Source of the DNA: Pseudoalteromonas viridis
Lineage (GTDB): Bacteria; Pseudomonadota; Gammaproteobacteria; Enterobacterales; Alteromonadaceae
Assembly: GCF_017742995.1 (NCBI RefSeq)
Contig: NZ_CP072426.1
Location: 186,001 to 250,000, forward strand
DNA length: 64,000 nt
Direction of reading: 5' to 3'
The notes under the pieces: generated by a model
What the model saw: only the letters and a program-made list of their open reading frames with translations
What the model was told of the DNA's origin: nothing
The model's database searches: none
Shown: in pieces, positions 35,810-43,218 of the stretch
Layout: every line of letters starts with the position of its first letter
Position numbering within the stretch: the first letter of the stretch is position 1
Translations under genes and position numbers: made by a program

Positions 35810-36211
35810 ATGCGCAATCAAACCACCGCAGTCGTCGCCGTCTTGCTTGGACTGGCGGCGCTGGCCAACGGCGTGTTTATGCTGCTTTATCCGCAACAGT
35901 GGTACTGGAGTGTGCCCGGTGTGCCTGACCGGGGGTTCTACAATCAGCACTTTTTACGTGATATCGGTATGTTGTATATGCTGATTGGCGGCGCGTTTAG
36001 CTATGGCGCTTTTTATGCACGCTACCGTTTTCAGCTGTGGCTGTTTCCTGCTTTATGGTTGAGCAGCCATGCGCTATTTCATTTTTGGGAAGTACTGGTC
36101 GGGATCTGCGGGCCTATTTTTCTGTTAATTGATTTTGCGGGCGTTACCTTACCTGCGTTAGTGGCGCTGGGGTTGTGCTGGCAAGCAAAGAAGGCAGAGA
36201 CCGATGCATAA
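35810..36211 (+). CDS. four-helix membrane protein of MFS-SCO operon
   Basis: The 133-residue protein has four hydrophobic segments (about 6-26, 50-68, 76-93, 100-122) and charged ends. I do not recognise a named family; the layout recalls DUF4345-like small membrane proteins. It lies four bases after the CMD-like gene, and its 3' end overlaps the SCO gene by 8 bases, so it is clearly part of this operon. A role as an assembly or membrane anchor partner is a guess. Confidence 0.68.
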   Translation: MRNQTTAVVAVLLGLAALANGVFMLLYPQQWYWSVPGVPDRGFYNQHFLRDIGMLYMLIGGAFSYGAFYARYRFQLWLFPALWLSSHALFHFWEVLVGICGPIFLLIDFAGVTLPALVALGLCWQAKKAETDA

Positions 36212-36800
36212 CAAATACGCGCTATTGCTCACCCTGCTTGTCGGCTGCGGACTCGGCGTGCTGATCCCCATTACGCAACCCGTGCAACCCGGCACCGCAC
36301 AGGCCATGATACAAAAAGCCGAACGTACTCTGGCACCATTTGAGCTGCAAAGTGTAAACGGCCAGTTTGATCAGCACGTGCTGCAAGAGCAATGGACAAT
36401 CATGATGTTTGGGTTCACACATTGTCCGGATATTTGCCCAACCGCCTTGTCCCGATTAGCCGCGCTGGAAACACAATTAACTGCGCTTTCCGTCCCCCGG
36501 CAGCCCAGGTATGTGTTTGTGTCCGTCGACCCACGAAGAGATTCCGTTACAGCACTCGACACCTATGTACGTCATTTCAGCCCTTCATTTATTGGTGTTA
36601 CCGGTCACCCCGACCAACTCAAGTCACTCGCTCAAAGCACAGGAGCACAATTTCAGGTAAATAATGCCCCCGACAACTATCTGGTTGCGCACTCCACCAT
36701 GCTCTTTTTGCTCGATCCGAGCGCGACGCTGCAGGGCCGATTTGATATTAACCAAGATCTGGGCGAACTCGCAGTTCAGTTGAAGCGCTTTCTAAACTGA
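36204..36800 (+). CDS. SCO family protein, copper/thiol
   Basis: The 198-residue protein has an N-terminal membrane anchor (about 5-23) and a thioredoxin-fold SCO domain. FTHCPDICP gives Cys74 and Cys78, and VAHST gives His163: the three copper ligands of Sco1/SenC. SCO proteins deliver copper or reduce cysteines in assembly of cytochrome c oxidase, or protect against oxidative stress. No oxidase genes are nearby, so the second role is likely. It overlaps the upstream gene by 8 bases. Confidence 0.9.
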   Translation: MHNKYALLLTLLVGCGLGVLIPITQPVQPGTAQAMIQKAERTLAPFELQSVNGQFDQHVLQEQWTIMMFGFTHCPDICPTALSRLAALETQLTALSVPRQPRYVFVSVDPRRDSVTALDTYVRHFSPSFIGVTGHPDQLKSLAQSTGAQFQVNNAPDNYLVAHSTMLFLLDPSATLQGRFDINQDLGELAVQLKRFLN

Positions 36801-36821
36801 GTAAGGAGGTAATGCATCTGT

Positions 36822-36941
36822 ATGATTAACATTCAATTGACAGCGGTGTCACTGTTGGTATTTTGGTGTTTCTATTTAGGGTTTAGCTGTCCCCTGATGG
36901 AAGAAAAAGAACGATATAAATTAAACAAGGAAAAAGGATAA
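36822..36941 (+). CDS. 39-residue single-span membrane microprotein
   Basis: This short frame encodes 39 residues: a hydrophobic helix at about 6-22 (LTAVSLLVFWCFYLGF) and a Lys/Glu-rich tail (MEEKERYKLNKEKG). AAGGAGGT at 36803-36810 is a strong ribosome binding site but lies 11 bases before the ATG, slightly far. An ATG nearer to it gives only five codons. It sits between the SCO gene and the Cys-rich secreted protein. No family is recognised. Confidence 0.5.
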   Translation: MINIQLTAVSLLVFWCFYLGFSCPLMEEKERYKLNKEKG

Positions 36942-36945
36942 AGTT

Positions 36946-37299
36946 ATGAAAAAAGTATTGCTATCACTTGCTATGTTGACCCTGTCTGGCACAGCAGCTG
37001 CTGCCGATGAATGTGGTTACTGGGAAACCTACTATGTTAAGAATTGCTCAGTGGAACAATCTTACCCTGTGACTATTTGCCACTTTTACACCGATTACCC
37101 TAACCAGGGAGCACCAAATAGCGTCACAACCAATTACGATGGCCATGTTTCTTGCCCGGCATCATACCTGTGGTGGGATCTGGATCGCACAGAACACACT
37201 ACCAGAACACGTGTTGTTCAGGATCCTAACAGCTGTGTCTGGGAAGCGAAGCGCAGATGGGTTTTCCATGACAACGCGCCTGGCTACTGCCGCTTCTAA
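36946..37299 (+). CDS. small cysteine-rich secreted protein
   Basis: The 117-residue product has a signal peptide (about 1-20, cleavage after TAAA) and six cysteines in the mature part (Cys23, 34, 45, 70, 97, 115), enough for three disulfides, plus many aromatic residues. It resembles no family I can name. It should be a compact, disulfide-stabilised periplasmic or extracellular protein. AAAAAGGATAA precedes the ATG, and the stop of the 39-residue gene lies 4 bases upstream. It ends near a dispersed motif copy and a terminator. Confidence 0.65.
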   Translation: MKKVLLSLAMLTLSGTAAAADECGYWETYYVKNCSVEQSYPVTICHFYTDYPNQGAPNSVTTNYDGHVSCPASYLWWDLDRTEHTTRTRVVQDPNSCVWEAKRRWVFHDNAPGYCRF

Positions 37300-37308
37300 A
37301 ATCAGTTT

Positions 37309-37323
37309 GTAAAGGGGTTTTAC
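37309..37323 (+). repeat. dispersed GTAAAGGGG motif, copy 5
   Basis: GTAAAGGGGTTTTAC, 10 bases after the stop of the Cys-rich gene. The arms GTAAA and TTTAC are a perfect inverted repeat. Confidence 0.55.
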
Positions 37324-37363
37324 GCTCTTTGAAATTGAGCTGAGGTTTTACAGACAAAGAAAA

Positions 37364-37388
37364 AGGCAGCCGCTGGCTGCCTTTTTTC
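37364..37388. terminator. bidirectional intrinsic terminator
   Basis: AGGCAGCC (37364-37371) pairs with GGCTGCCT (37375-37382), with A and T runs on both sides. It separates the Cys-rich gene from the lysine-rich microprotein gene on the other strand. Confidence 0.85.
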
Positions 37389-37392
37389 GCGA

Positions 37393-37512
37393 TTAGTTCG
37401 CTTTTTTGATCGCTTTTTTCAGCTTTTTGATTTTCGCTTCATGTTTTGCGATCTTACCAGTACGTTTTTGTACTTCTTTCTTTAGCTTTTTAACATCAAC
37501 TTTCTTAGCCAT
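37393..37512 (-). CDS. 39-residue lysine-rich microprotein
   Basis: This short frame encodes 39 residues, about 17 of them lysine, with a heptad-like distribution (VDVKKLKKEVQKRTGKIAKH and on to the end). It should form a highly basic amphipathic helix, perhaps nucleic-acid or membrane binding. AAAGGAGA lies directly before the ATG, so translation should be efficient. It overlaps the 3' end of the ribbon-helix-helix gene by 8 bases and is thus coupled to it. No family is recognised. Confidence 0.7.
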   Translation of the reverse strand: MAKKVDVKKLKKEVQKRTGKIAKHEAKIKKLKKAIKKAN

Positions 37513-37690
37513 CTTGATCTCCTTTGACCGGTTTCTCTTGTTCTGGTTTGTGTTTTTTCACAAACCGCTTAATAAACTTTCTGATCTCGCGGGAAGAAGA
37601 TGAATCCAGCTCATTGCACAAGGCAACAAACTCATCTCTTTGCGCTTTATTAATGCGCACAATCAACTGTGCATCTTTATTATTTGCCAT
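37505..37690 (-). CDS. ribbon-helix-helix DNA-binding protein
   Basis: The 61-residue protein resembles CopG/MetJ-type ribbon-helix-helix regulators. A beta strand DAQLIVRINKAQR is followed by two helices (REEF-like RDEFVALCNELD, then SSREIRKFIKRFVKKH) and a basic tail. Such proteins bind DNA as dimers through the strand and often repress their own operon, as in antitoxins and plasmid copy-control proteins. The start at 37690 is chosen over an ATG-like start at 37756 because CAGGAAG lies before it and the promoter would otherwise be inside the gene. A tandem palindromic operator lies upstream (37736-37754). The second gene is the lysine-rich microprotein. Confidence 0.72.
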   Translation of the reverse strand: MANNKDAQLIVRINKAQRDEFVALCNELDSSSSREIRKFIKRFVKKHKPEQEKPVKGDQDG

Positions 37691-37735
37691 ACTCTGCTTC
37701 CTGCTAAGAAGGCAACCTGTGTAGCCACCTTCTGT

Positions 37736-37772
37736 GTATATACAACGTATATACATTACTAAGCACTGTCAA
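37736..37772 (-). promoter_or_regulatory. promoter with tandem GTATATAC operator
   Basis: GTATATAC occurs twice (37736-37743 and 37747-37754), 11 bases apart, that is one helical turn; each unit is itself a palindrome. TTGACA, a perfect -35 on the minus strand, lies at 37767-37772, so the operator overlaps the expected -10 region. This is the layout of an autoregulated RHH operon; binding is inferred. Confidence 0.65.
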
Positions 37773-37929
37773 CCCGGATAACATTAAATTGTCATATTGA
37801 TTTGTTTTCAGCGCACATAGAATATGGCCAGATATGTCTTATTTATGGCGCTGTTTAGGCTCTTTCGGTAGTGTTAAACCCGTTACACTGGGTCTCGAAA
37901 ACATGACGACATAAACAGGAAAATACAGC

Positions 37930-38475
37930 ATGAATAAAGCTCTCCTTGTTATAGACACTCAGGATTCCTTCTATCATACGCCTTACTGGTCGGAGCGCGA
38001 CCTTGCAGACTTTCAGCACAATCTGACTCAGCTGATAGCGGCATTTCGGTGCAATCAGCACAAAGTGGTAAAAATCCTTCATAGCCGTGACGATATGCCG
38101 GATAGCCCTTTCAATCCGGCATCCGGTTTGGTTCAACCCATGGCCTTTTTGGATACATCGTTTGATAAAACCTTTTATAAGTCAGTACACAATGCCTTTA
38201 CCGATACAGGGTTGGCTATGTGGTTGAAAAGAAATAACATAGATTGTGTGACCATCACGGGGATCCGCACTGAGCAGTGTTGCGAGACCACCACCCGCGT
38301 CGCGAGCGATCTGGGTTTTCAGGTCGAGTTTGTCACCGATGCGACCCTAACGTTTGATATGCAACATCAGCCAAGCGGTCAGCGCTTTAGTGCCGACGAA
38401 ATCAAGGTTCGTACCGAGCTGGTATTGGCTGAGCGCTTTGCCACAATCTGCAAACCTCAGGACTTTGTGGCCTAA
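37930..38475 (+). CDS. isochorismatase-like cysteine hydrolase
   Basis: The 181-residue protein is an isochorismatase-fold hydrolase. Asp9 (LLVIDTQDSF), a Lys around 80-84 (FDKTFYK) and Cys117 or Cys118 (GIRTEQCCETT) form the usual catalytic triad. Relatives hydrolyse nicotinamide, N-carbamoylsarcosine or other amides. It is followed 15 bases later by a GlxA-type regulator, which probably responds to its substrate or product. Confidence 0.85.
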   Translation: MNKALLVIDTQDSFYHTPYWSERDLADFQHNLTQLIAAFRCNQHKVVKILHSRDDMPDSPFNPASGLVQPMAFLDTSFDKTFYKSVHNAFTDTGLAMWLKRNNIDCVTITGIRTEQCCETTTRVASDLGFQVEFVTDATLTFDMQHQPSGQRFSADEIKVRTELVLAERFATICKPQDFVA

Positions 38476-38490
38476 AAAGAAGGAAAAAAG

Positions 38491-39450
38491 ATGCCGGCAT
38501 CGCAGCAGTTTTACTTTGTCCTGTTACAAAATACCTTACCGCTTGACCTGGCAGGGCCATTGCAGGTGTTGCTCGAGGCCCGCCGTGCCGGGCTGTCACT
38601 TGATATTCATTATGTCAGTGCCGAGGATGAGCAGGTAATGGATGGAGGTCTGGCATTGCATCAGCTCAAGCCGCTCCCCGAGCGGCTAAATACTTCGGAT
38701 GTGATCATATTACCTGGCTGCAACCATTCATTTTCTAGTTATGACAGCGCAGCCGGAATACGCACCCAGCAATGGCTAAAATCACAGGCCAGATATGACC
38801 CCTATATACTCACTATTTGCTCGGGCGCCGTTTTAGCGGCCAAAGCCGGCTTGATGGATCATAAAGCCTGTACAACACATTTTGCGCTGATTGAACGCTT
38901 TCGCCAGGCCTTTGTGACGGCCAAAGTGAGCGATAACCGCATCTTTGTGCAGGATAACAAGCTATTTAGCAGTGCAGGCATTAGCTCGGGTATAGACATG
39001 ACGCTGCATTTTGTCTCTTTGCAGTTTGGCGAACAAATTGCCGCTCAGGTCGCCCGGGAGATGCTGGTCTATTTTCGGCGCAACGGACAGGACCCTCAGC
39101 TCAGCCCCTGGCTGCGTTATCGTAATCATATGCACCGAGCCTTACATCAGGTGCAGGATCAGGTTTGTCGCCAACTCAATCATCCGCATAGCCTGCAATC
39201 ACTGGCAAACCAGGCCAACCTCTCGGTTCGACAACTCACCCGTGTGTTCAAACAAAATCTGGGGATCACTCCGGGTGAATATGTCAGTGGCATTAAAGTG
39301 GCACATGCCAAAGCTCTGCTATCTCACAGCAATCTGCAAATTGAAGCCATTGCCGATGCCTGTGGCTATAGCAGCGCACGCCACTTTCGTCGCGTCTGGA
39401 ATCAGTTTGAGTCGCTTTCTCCTTCGCAGTACCGACAGGCCTGCCAGTAG
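38491..39450 (+). CDS. GlxA family AraC-type regulator with DJ-1 domain
   Basis: The 319-residue protein fuses an N-terminal DJ-1/PfpI domain (about 5-180, with CSGAVLAAKAGLMDHKACTTH around 108-128) to a C-terminal AraC DNA-binding domain (about 215-317, NLSVRQLTRVFKQNLGITPGEYV then ACGYSSARHFRRVW). This is the GlxA architecture of transcriptional activators controlling amide and nitrile metabolism. It probably controls the upstream cysteine hydrolase. AAGGAAAAAAG precedes the ATG. Confidence 0.88.
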   Translation: MPASQQFYFVLLQNTLPLDLAGPLQVLLEARRAGLSLDIHYVSAEDEQVMDGGLALHQLKPLPERLNTSDVIILPGCNHSFSSYDSAAGIRTQQWLKSQARYDPYILTICSGAVLAAKAGLMDHKACTTHFALIERFRQAFVTAKVSDNRIFVQDNKLFSSAGISSGIDMTLHFVSLQFGEQIAAQVAREMLVYFRRNGQDPQLSPWLRYRNHMHRALHQVQDQVCRQLNHPHSLQSLANQANLSVRQLTRVFKQNLGITPGEYVSGIKVAHAKALLSHSNLQIEAIADACGYSSARHFRRVWNQFESLSPSQYRQACQ

Positions 39451-39523
39451 CGCGTGGGTTTCACTGGATTTACGTTTTATTAAGCATTAAGCTTGGCTTT
39501 TCATTGAGATAGATAACAATAAG

Positions 39524-40039
39524 ATGGCAATATTAGAGATTCTAACCGCCCCCGATCCAAGGTTGCGCATAACAGCCAAACCTGTCACCGATGTGGCATC
39601 TGTACAGGCACTGATAGACGACATGCTGGAGACTTTGTATGCCACCAGCAACGGCATTGGGCTGGCAGCAACTCAGGTGGGTCGAGAAGAAGCCATTGTG
39701 ATCATTGATATTTCGGACCAGCGTAACGATCCGCTGATCCTCATTAATCCAGAGGTCGTGAGTGGCAGTAACAAAGCAATGGGGCAGGAGGGCTGCTTGT
39801 CTGTGCCTGATTACTTTGCCGATGTTGAGCGCTATACCGAGGTCACAGTGTCAGCACGGGACCGCAATGGCAAACCCATTACAGTACAAAGCGATGAGTT
39901 TCTGGCCATCGTGATGCAGCATGAAATCGACCACTTGTCGGGCAACCTGTTTATTGACTACCTGTCGCCACTCAAGCGTCAAATGGCGATGAAAAAAGTT
40001 AAAAAATACGTCAAGGCACACAGTAAACAAAGCGCCTGA
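39524..40039 (+). CDS. def: peptide deformylase
   Basis: The 171-residue enzyme removes the formyl group from the N-terminal Met of new proteins. All three motifs are present: GIGLAATQV at 44-52, EGCLSVP at 89-95 with Cys91, and QHEIDHLSG from 132 with His133, Glu134 and His137; Cys91 and the two His bind the metal. The usual neighbour fmt is absent, so this may be an additional paralog beside the def-fmt copy; the gene is not in a def-fmt operon here. It lies convergent to the azoreductase gene. Confidence 0.93.
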   Translation: MAILEILTAPDPRLRITAKPVTDVASVQALIDDMLETLYATSNGIGLAATQVGREEAIVIIDISDQRNDPLILINPEVVSGSNKAMGQEGCLSVPDYFADVERYTEVTVSARDRNGKPITVQSDEFLAIVMQHEIDHLSGNLFIDYLSPLKRQMAMKKVKKYVKAHSKQSA

Positions 40040-40051
40040 ATCAATAGCAAA

Positions 40052-40107
40052 AGCTCAAATACCAGCCAACCAGGGTCAATTTAACATAAAGCCTGGCTGG
40101 CTATTGA
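40052..40107. terminator. hairpin between def and azoreductase genes
   Basis: AGCCAACCAGG (40064-40074) pairs imperfectly with CCTGGCTGGCT (40092-40102), with CAATAG and CTATTG extending the stem outside. It lies between convergent genes. No T-run is seen, so termination is uncertain. Confidence 0.4.
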
Positions 40108-40110
40108 GGC

Positions 40111-40734
40111 TCAGACAATTGCACCTATCCACTGATCTACCTGGGCTTTCGCCTGTTCGGTCGCCACTTCACTGCCAATATCCGGCATACTGATCCCATA
40201 TGCGGTGATCACATCAATGTTCGTAATGCCAATAAAGCCAAGCACCTGCTTCAGGTAGGGCACCTGAAAGTCGACAGAATGCATTTCAGGCTGCGACATA
40301 TCGGCACCGGCACTGGCAATGATCACCGCCTGTTTACCTTCCAATAGTCCTTTCGGTCCTTGCTCTGAATATGAGAAGGTCAGCCCGAACCGGCAGATCT
40401 GATCTATGTAGTTTTTCATCAAACTCGTGACACTGAAGTTGTGCATCGGAGAAGCGAAAACAATAATGTCGGCCTGTTTCAGCTCATCAATATAAAGCAA
40501 TGATGGCTGTGCTATCTCAGTTTGCTCAGCAGTGAGCGCATTCTGATCGCCATAGAAACTATTGAGAATTTGATTATCATAAACCGGCGCCGGGGTTTTA
40601 CTCAGGTCTCGTATTGTAAAAGCCTGGGTTTCATTTGAGTTTTGCAATTGTGCTTGCAAATAGTCCGCTATCTCACTGGATACAGAAAACTCATTTGCAG
40701 GACTAGACTTTATAATAAGCACTTGTTTTTTCAT
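40111..40734 (-). CDS. azoR: FMN-dependent NADH-azoreductase
   Basis: The 207-residue protein is a flavodoxin-like AzoR. The N-terminal KQVLIIKSSPANEFSVSS binds FMN phosphate. FASPMHNFSVTSLMKNYIDQICRFGLTF (about 90-117) is the family core, and IIASAGADMS follows. AzoR reduces quinones and azo compounds with NADH. The start at 40734 is an ATG; a TTG four codons earlier also fits the frame. It is divergent from a LysR gene that should control it. Confidence 0.9.
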   Translation of the reverse strand: MKKQVLIIKSSPANEFSVSSEIADYLQAQLQNSNETQAFTIRDLSKTPAPVYDNQILNSFYGDQNALTAEQTEIAQPSLLYIDELKQADIIVFASPMHNFSVTSLMKNYIDQICRFGLTFSYSEQGPKGLLEGKQAVIIASAGADMSQPEMHSVDFQVPYLKQVLGFIGITNIDVITAYGISMPDIGSEVATEQAKAQVDQWIGAIV

Positions 40735-40873
40735 AAATATAGCCAAACTAACTCGATATTTTCGGCTATTATTACTATTTCTCTGATAACCAGAAAGCGT
40801 CTAAATTACAAATCAGTTTTGTCTTTATGACAAAAATAAACTAGATTACCTGAGATGAATTGCACCTTGGATC

Positions 40874-41830
40874 ATGATGGATAAACTCAGAGCGCTACGC
40901 TATTTTAAACGTGTTGTTGAATTAAACAGTTTCAGTGCGGTTGCCGAGGAATGCTCAGTACCGGCTTCCTCGGTATCAAGACGCATCCGGGATCTGGAAG
41001 CGTCACTTGGGATCGAACTGGTCAAACGAACAACTCGCCATGTTAGCATTACCGATCTGGGCCAGCTCTATTACCAGCATATCGACGAGATCCTCAGCAG
41101 GCTAAACTACGCCGATGAACTGCTCTCGCAAAGCATGGATAACCCAAGTGGCACACTCAAGATAAGCGCACCGCCCGGCCTGGCTCAGGCACTACTGGTT
41201 CCTTTGTTTCGACACTTTAGGCAACAATTTCCGAACATTCTGCTCGACCTGGATTATACCAATGAATATGCATTGTTCGGCCAGGACTCCGTAGATCTGG
41301 CTATCAGGGGCGGGCCCATCGACGACGCCCGTCTGATAGCCAGGCCGCTTATTCGCAGTGGCTTTACACTATGGGCACATACTCAACTGGCCAATCAGCT
41401 TAACACGAAATTCGGCTCAGCCAATTGGTCGCTTGACCAGCTATCACAGTGTCCGGCCATCATGTTTCGCAATAAAGCTGCCATTGTGCCTTGGTGGGTG
41501 CAAACAGGGGACGACTGGCTACCGGTATCGACAAACCCTGTTCTGATCAGCAATGACAGCGCGACCTTACTGGATGCGCTCGCTCACGGCGAAGGTTTGT
41601 TGCTGGCACCCGACTGGCTGCTTCCGGCACATCTGAAAGAGCAGGTTACACCAGTTGCCAGACACCTTAGCTTGTCGCCAGCCAAGACACCACAGGTAGA
41701 GATCAACCTGGTATATCAGCACGCCAAATATCAGCTCCCGAACATAAAACTCAGCGTTGACTTTATCTGTGACTATATGCGTACTCATATGGCCGATATG
41801 GTAAAATCCTGCTCCAAGCTAAAACACTGA
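40874..41830 (+). CDS. LysR family regulator of azoreductase
   Basis: The 318-residue protein is a LysR regulator with the N-terminal helix-turn-helix FSAVAEECSVPASSVSRRIRDLE (about 20-42) and the CrgA-like effector domain of quinone- and stress-responsive members (SGTLKISAPPGLAQALLVPL at about 92-111). Two adjacent ATGs (40874, 40877) are possible. The divergent azoR gene is the likely target. Confidence 0.88.
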   Translation: MMDKLRALRYFKRVVELNSFSAVAEECSVPASSVSRRIRDLEASLGIELVKRTTRHVSITDLGQLYYQHIDEILSRLNYADELLSQSMDNPSGTLKISAPPGLAQALLVPLFRHFRQQFPNILLDLDYTNEYALFGQDSVDLAIRGGPIDDARLIARPLIRSGFTLWAHTQLANQLNTKFGSANWSLDQLSQCPAIMFRNKAAIVPWWVQTGDDWLPVSTNPVLISNDSATLLDALAHGEGLLLAPDWLLPAHLKEQVTPVARHLSLSPAKTPQVEINLVYQHAKYQLPNIKLSVDFICDYMRTHMADMVKSCSKLKH

Positions 41831-41868
41831 ATTATAAGACTTAATTTTTACTTTTGAGGTGATATGCC

Positions 41869-41903
41869 CGTGATCACCACGACCTGCGCAAGATCACGTT
41901 TTT
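41869..41903 (+). terminator. intrinsic terminator after LysR gene
   Basis: CGTGATC (41869-41875) pairs with GATCACG (41892-41898), followed by TTTTTAC. It lies 39 bases after the LysR stop. Confidence 0.62.
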
Positions 41904-42062
41904 ACTAACTGTACTTTTTTGCCAAGCCGGTGAAAACCTCTGATCTGGCACCTTACCCTTTCATTATAGGCATCTGCCAGATGCACTCTGTGCGCTTTAT
42001 TCATTAACAAAATGCGCTTACACTGGACAACAATCATGTCCACTTTAGGAAGTAACTTGCCG

Positions 42063-42545
42063 ATGAGTATCACCATACGTCACGCTCAGAAGAGCGATGC
42101 AGCCACTATATTGCATTTTATCAATGAGCTAGCAGTCTATGAAAAAGAACCAGATGCTGTGCTTAATACCGTTTCTGACATCGAACAAAAACTGTTTGGC
42201 GATGATGTACGCGCTCACGCCCTGATCTGCGAGCAAGATGGCGAGGCCATTGGCTTTGCCGTGTATTTCTTTAATTATTCTACCTGGCTTGGCAAATATG
42301 GCCTGTATCTGGAAGATTTGTATGTTGCCCAGGATCAGCGCGGGCAGGGTGCAGGAAAAGCGCTAATGAAATTTCTTGCTCAGCTGGCCATTGAAAAAGA
42401 CTGTGGCCGCTTTGAGTGGGTGGTGCTCGACTGGAACAAACCCGCAATCGATTTTTACAACAGCATAGGTGCAAAACCACAGGACGAGTGGATCATCTAT
42501 CGCCTGACCGGTGATGAACTCAGGGCGTTTGCCAAGCAGCCTTAG
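42063..42545 (+). CDS. GNAT acetyltransferase, diamine/thialysine type
   Basis: The 160-residue protein has the pattern of spermidine/spermine or thialysine acetyltransferases. FFNYSTWLGKYGLYLEDLYV (about 62-81) is their signature, DQRGQGAGKAL the acetyl-CoA loop, and WVLDW/NKPAIDFYNSIGA the C-terminal motif. The likely substrate is a polyamine or a lysine analogue. The start at 42063 has AGGAAG 10 bases upstream and matches the family better than an ATG at 42012. Confidence 0.87.
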   Translation: MSITIRHAQKSDAATILHFINELAVYEKEPDAVLNTVSDIEQKLFGDDVRAHALICEQDGEAIGFAVYFFNYSTWLGKYGLYLEDLYVAQDQRGQGAGKALMKFLAQLAIEKDCGRFEWVVLDWNKPAIDFYNSIGAKPQDEWIIYRLTGDELRAFAKQP

Positions 42546-42623
42546 CCGCTTCGGATGTGCAGATAAGCCTGGCAACTTTGGCTCTGCCATCACTATTTGA
42601 AGTGTAAAAACAAGCTCGCTTAG

Positions 42624-43112
42624 CTAAACATACTTGCCCTGCATTTCTTGTAATTCGCGGGGCAGTTCTACGCCTTCACGTTCAGCAATGGCAAACATGG
42701 CACGCTGGGTGAAGCCACCATAAATATTGCCGTCCTTATCCGTGATCTGCCAGTCTTCAATGTCATCGAATTGGCAGGTGTAGTTGTGCGCCAGCTTGCC
42801 CTGATGTGTTACAGGCGGGGTCACCAAAAAGACGCTGAGTTCATCGCCTTTGATCCCCTCAACGTGCGCGCCAAGGTGTTCCGACACGCCACAGTCGCTT
42901 TCAAAGTAGAGTTTAACGAAGGCATCTTTGGGAAACTGCCGATACAGGGATTTGAATTCCTCTAATGATGCCTTGGCATCTGCCACAGCCTGGAGCAGCA
43001 AGGGATCATTGGGATCGGTTTCCAGCGCGGGATAATCCTCAGAACTCGAGCTATAGCGATTGTGTAACCAAAAGGCCAGCACAATAAAAACGACAATTAA
43101 ACCCCAATACAT
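42624..43112 (-). CDS. DUF2314 protein with N-terminal membrane anchor
   Basis: The 162-residue protein has an N-terminal transmembrane segment (about 2-18) and a C-terminal DUF2314 domain (about 40-155), recognised by FDDIEDWQITDKDGNIYGGFTQRAMF. DUF2314 function is not established. AAGGAG lies before the ATG. The upstream SDR gene on the same strand ends in its own terminator. Confidence 0.78.
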   Translation of the reverse strand: MYWGLIVVFIVLAFWLHNRYSSSSEDYPALETDPNDPLLLQAVADAKASLEEFKSLYRQFPKDAFVKLYFESDCGVSEHLGAHVEGIKGDELSVFLVTPPVTHQGKLAHNYTCQFDDIEDWQITDKDGNIYGGFTQRAMFAIAEREGVELPRELQEMQGKYV

Positions 43113-43180
43113 AGGCTCAAACTCCTTGTGATTGCAACATCTGCTGATTTGAGCTTAGCAAACTAATTCGCCAGACAAAA

Positions 43181-43203
43181 GCCGGTATCCTGAATATACC
43201 GGC
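43181..43203 (-). terminator. intrinsic terminator of SDR gene
   Basis: GCCGGTAT (43181-43188) and ATACCGGC (43196-43203) form an 8-bp stem; on the minus strand it is followed by TTTTGTC, a suitable tail. Confidence 0.65.
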
Positions 43204-43218
43204 CCGCTTTGATTTAGC

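Noticed and set aside
38491..39450. The GlxA-like protein as an enzyme like the other DJ-1 genes
   Set aside because: A complete AraC DNA-binding domain follows, so it is a regulator.
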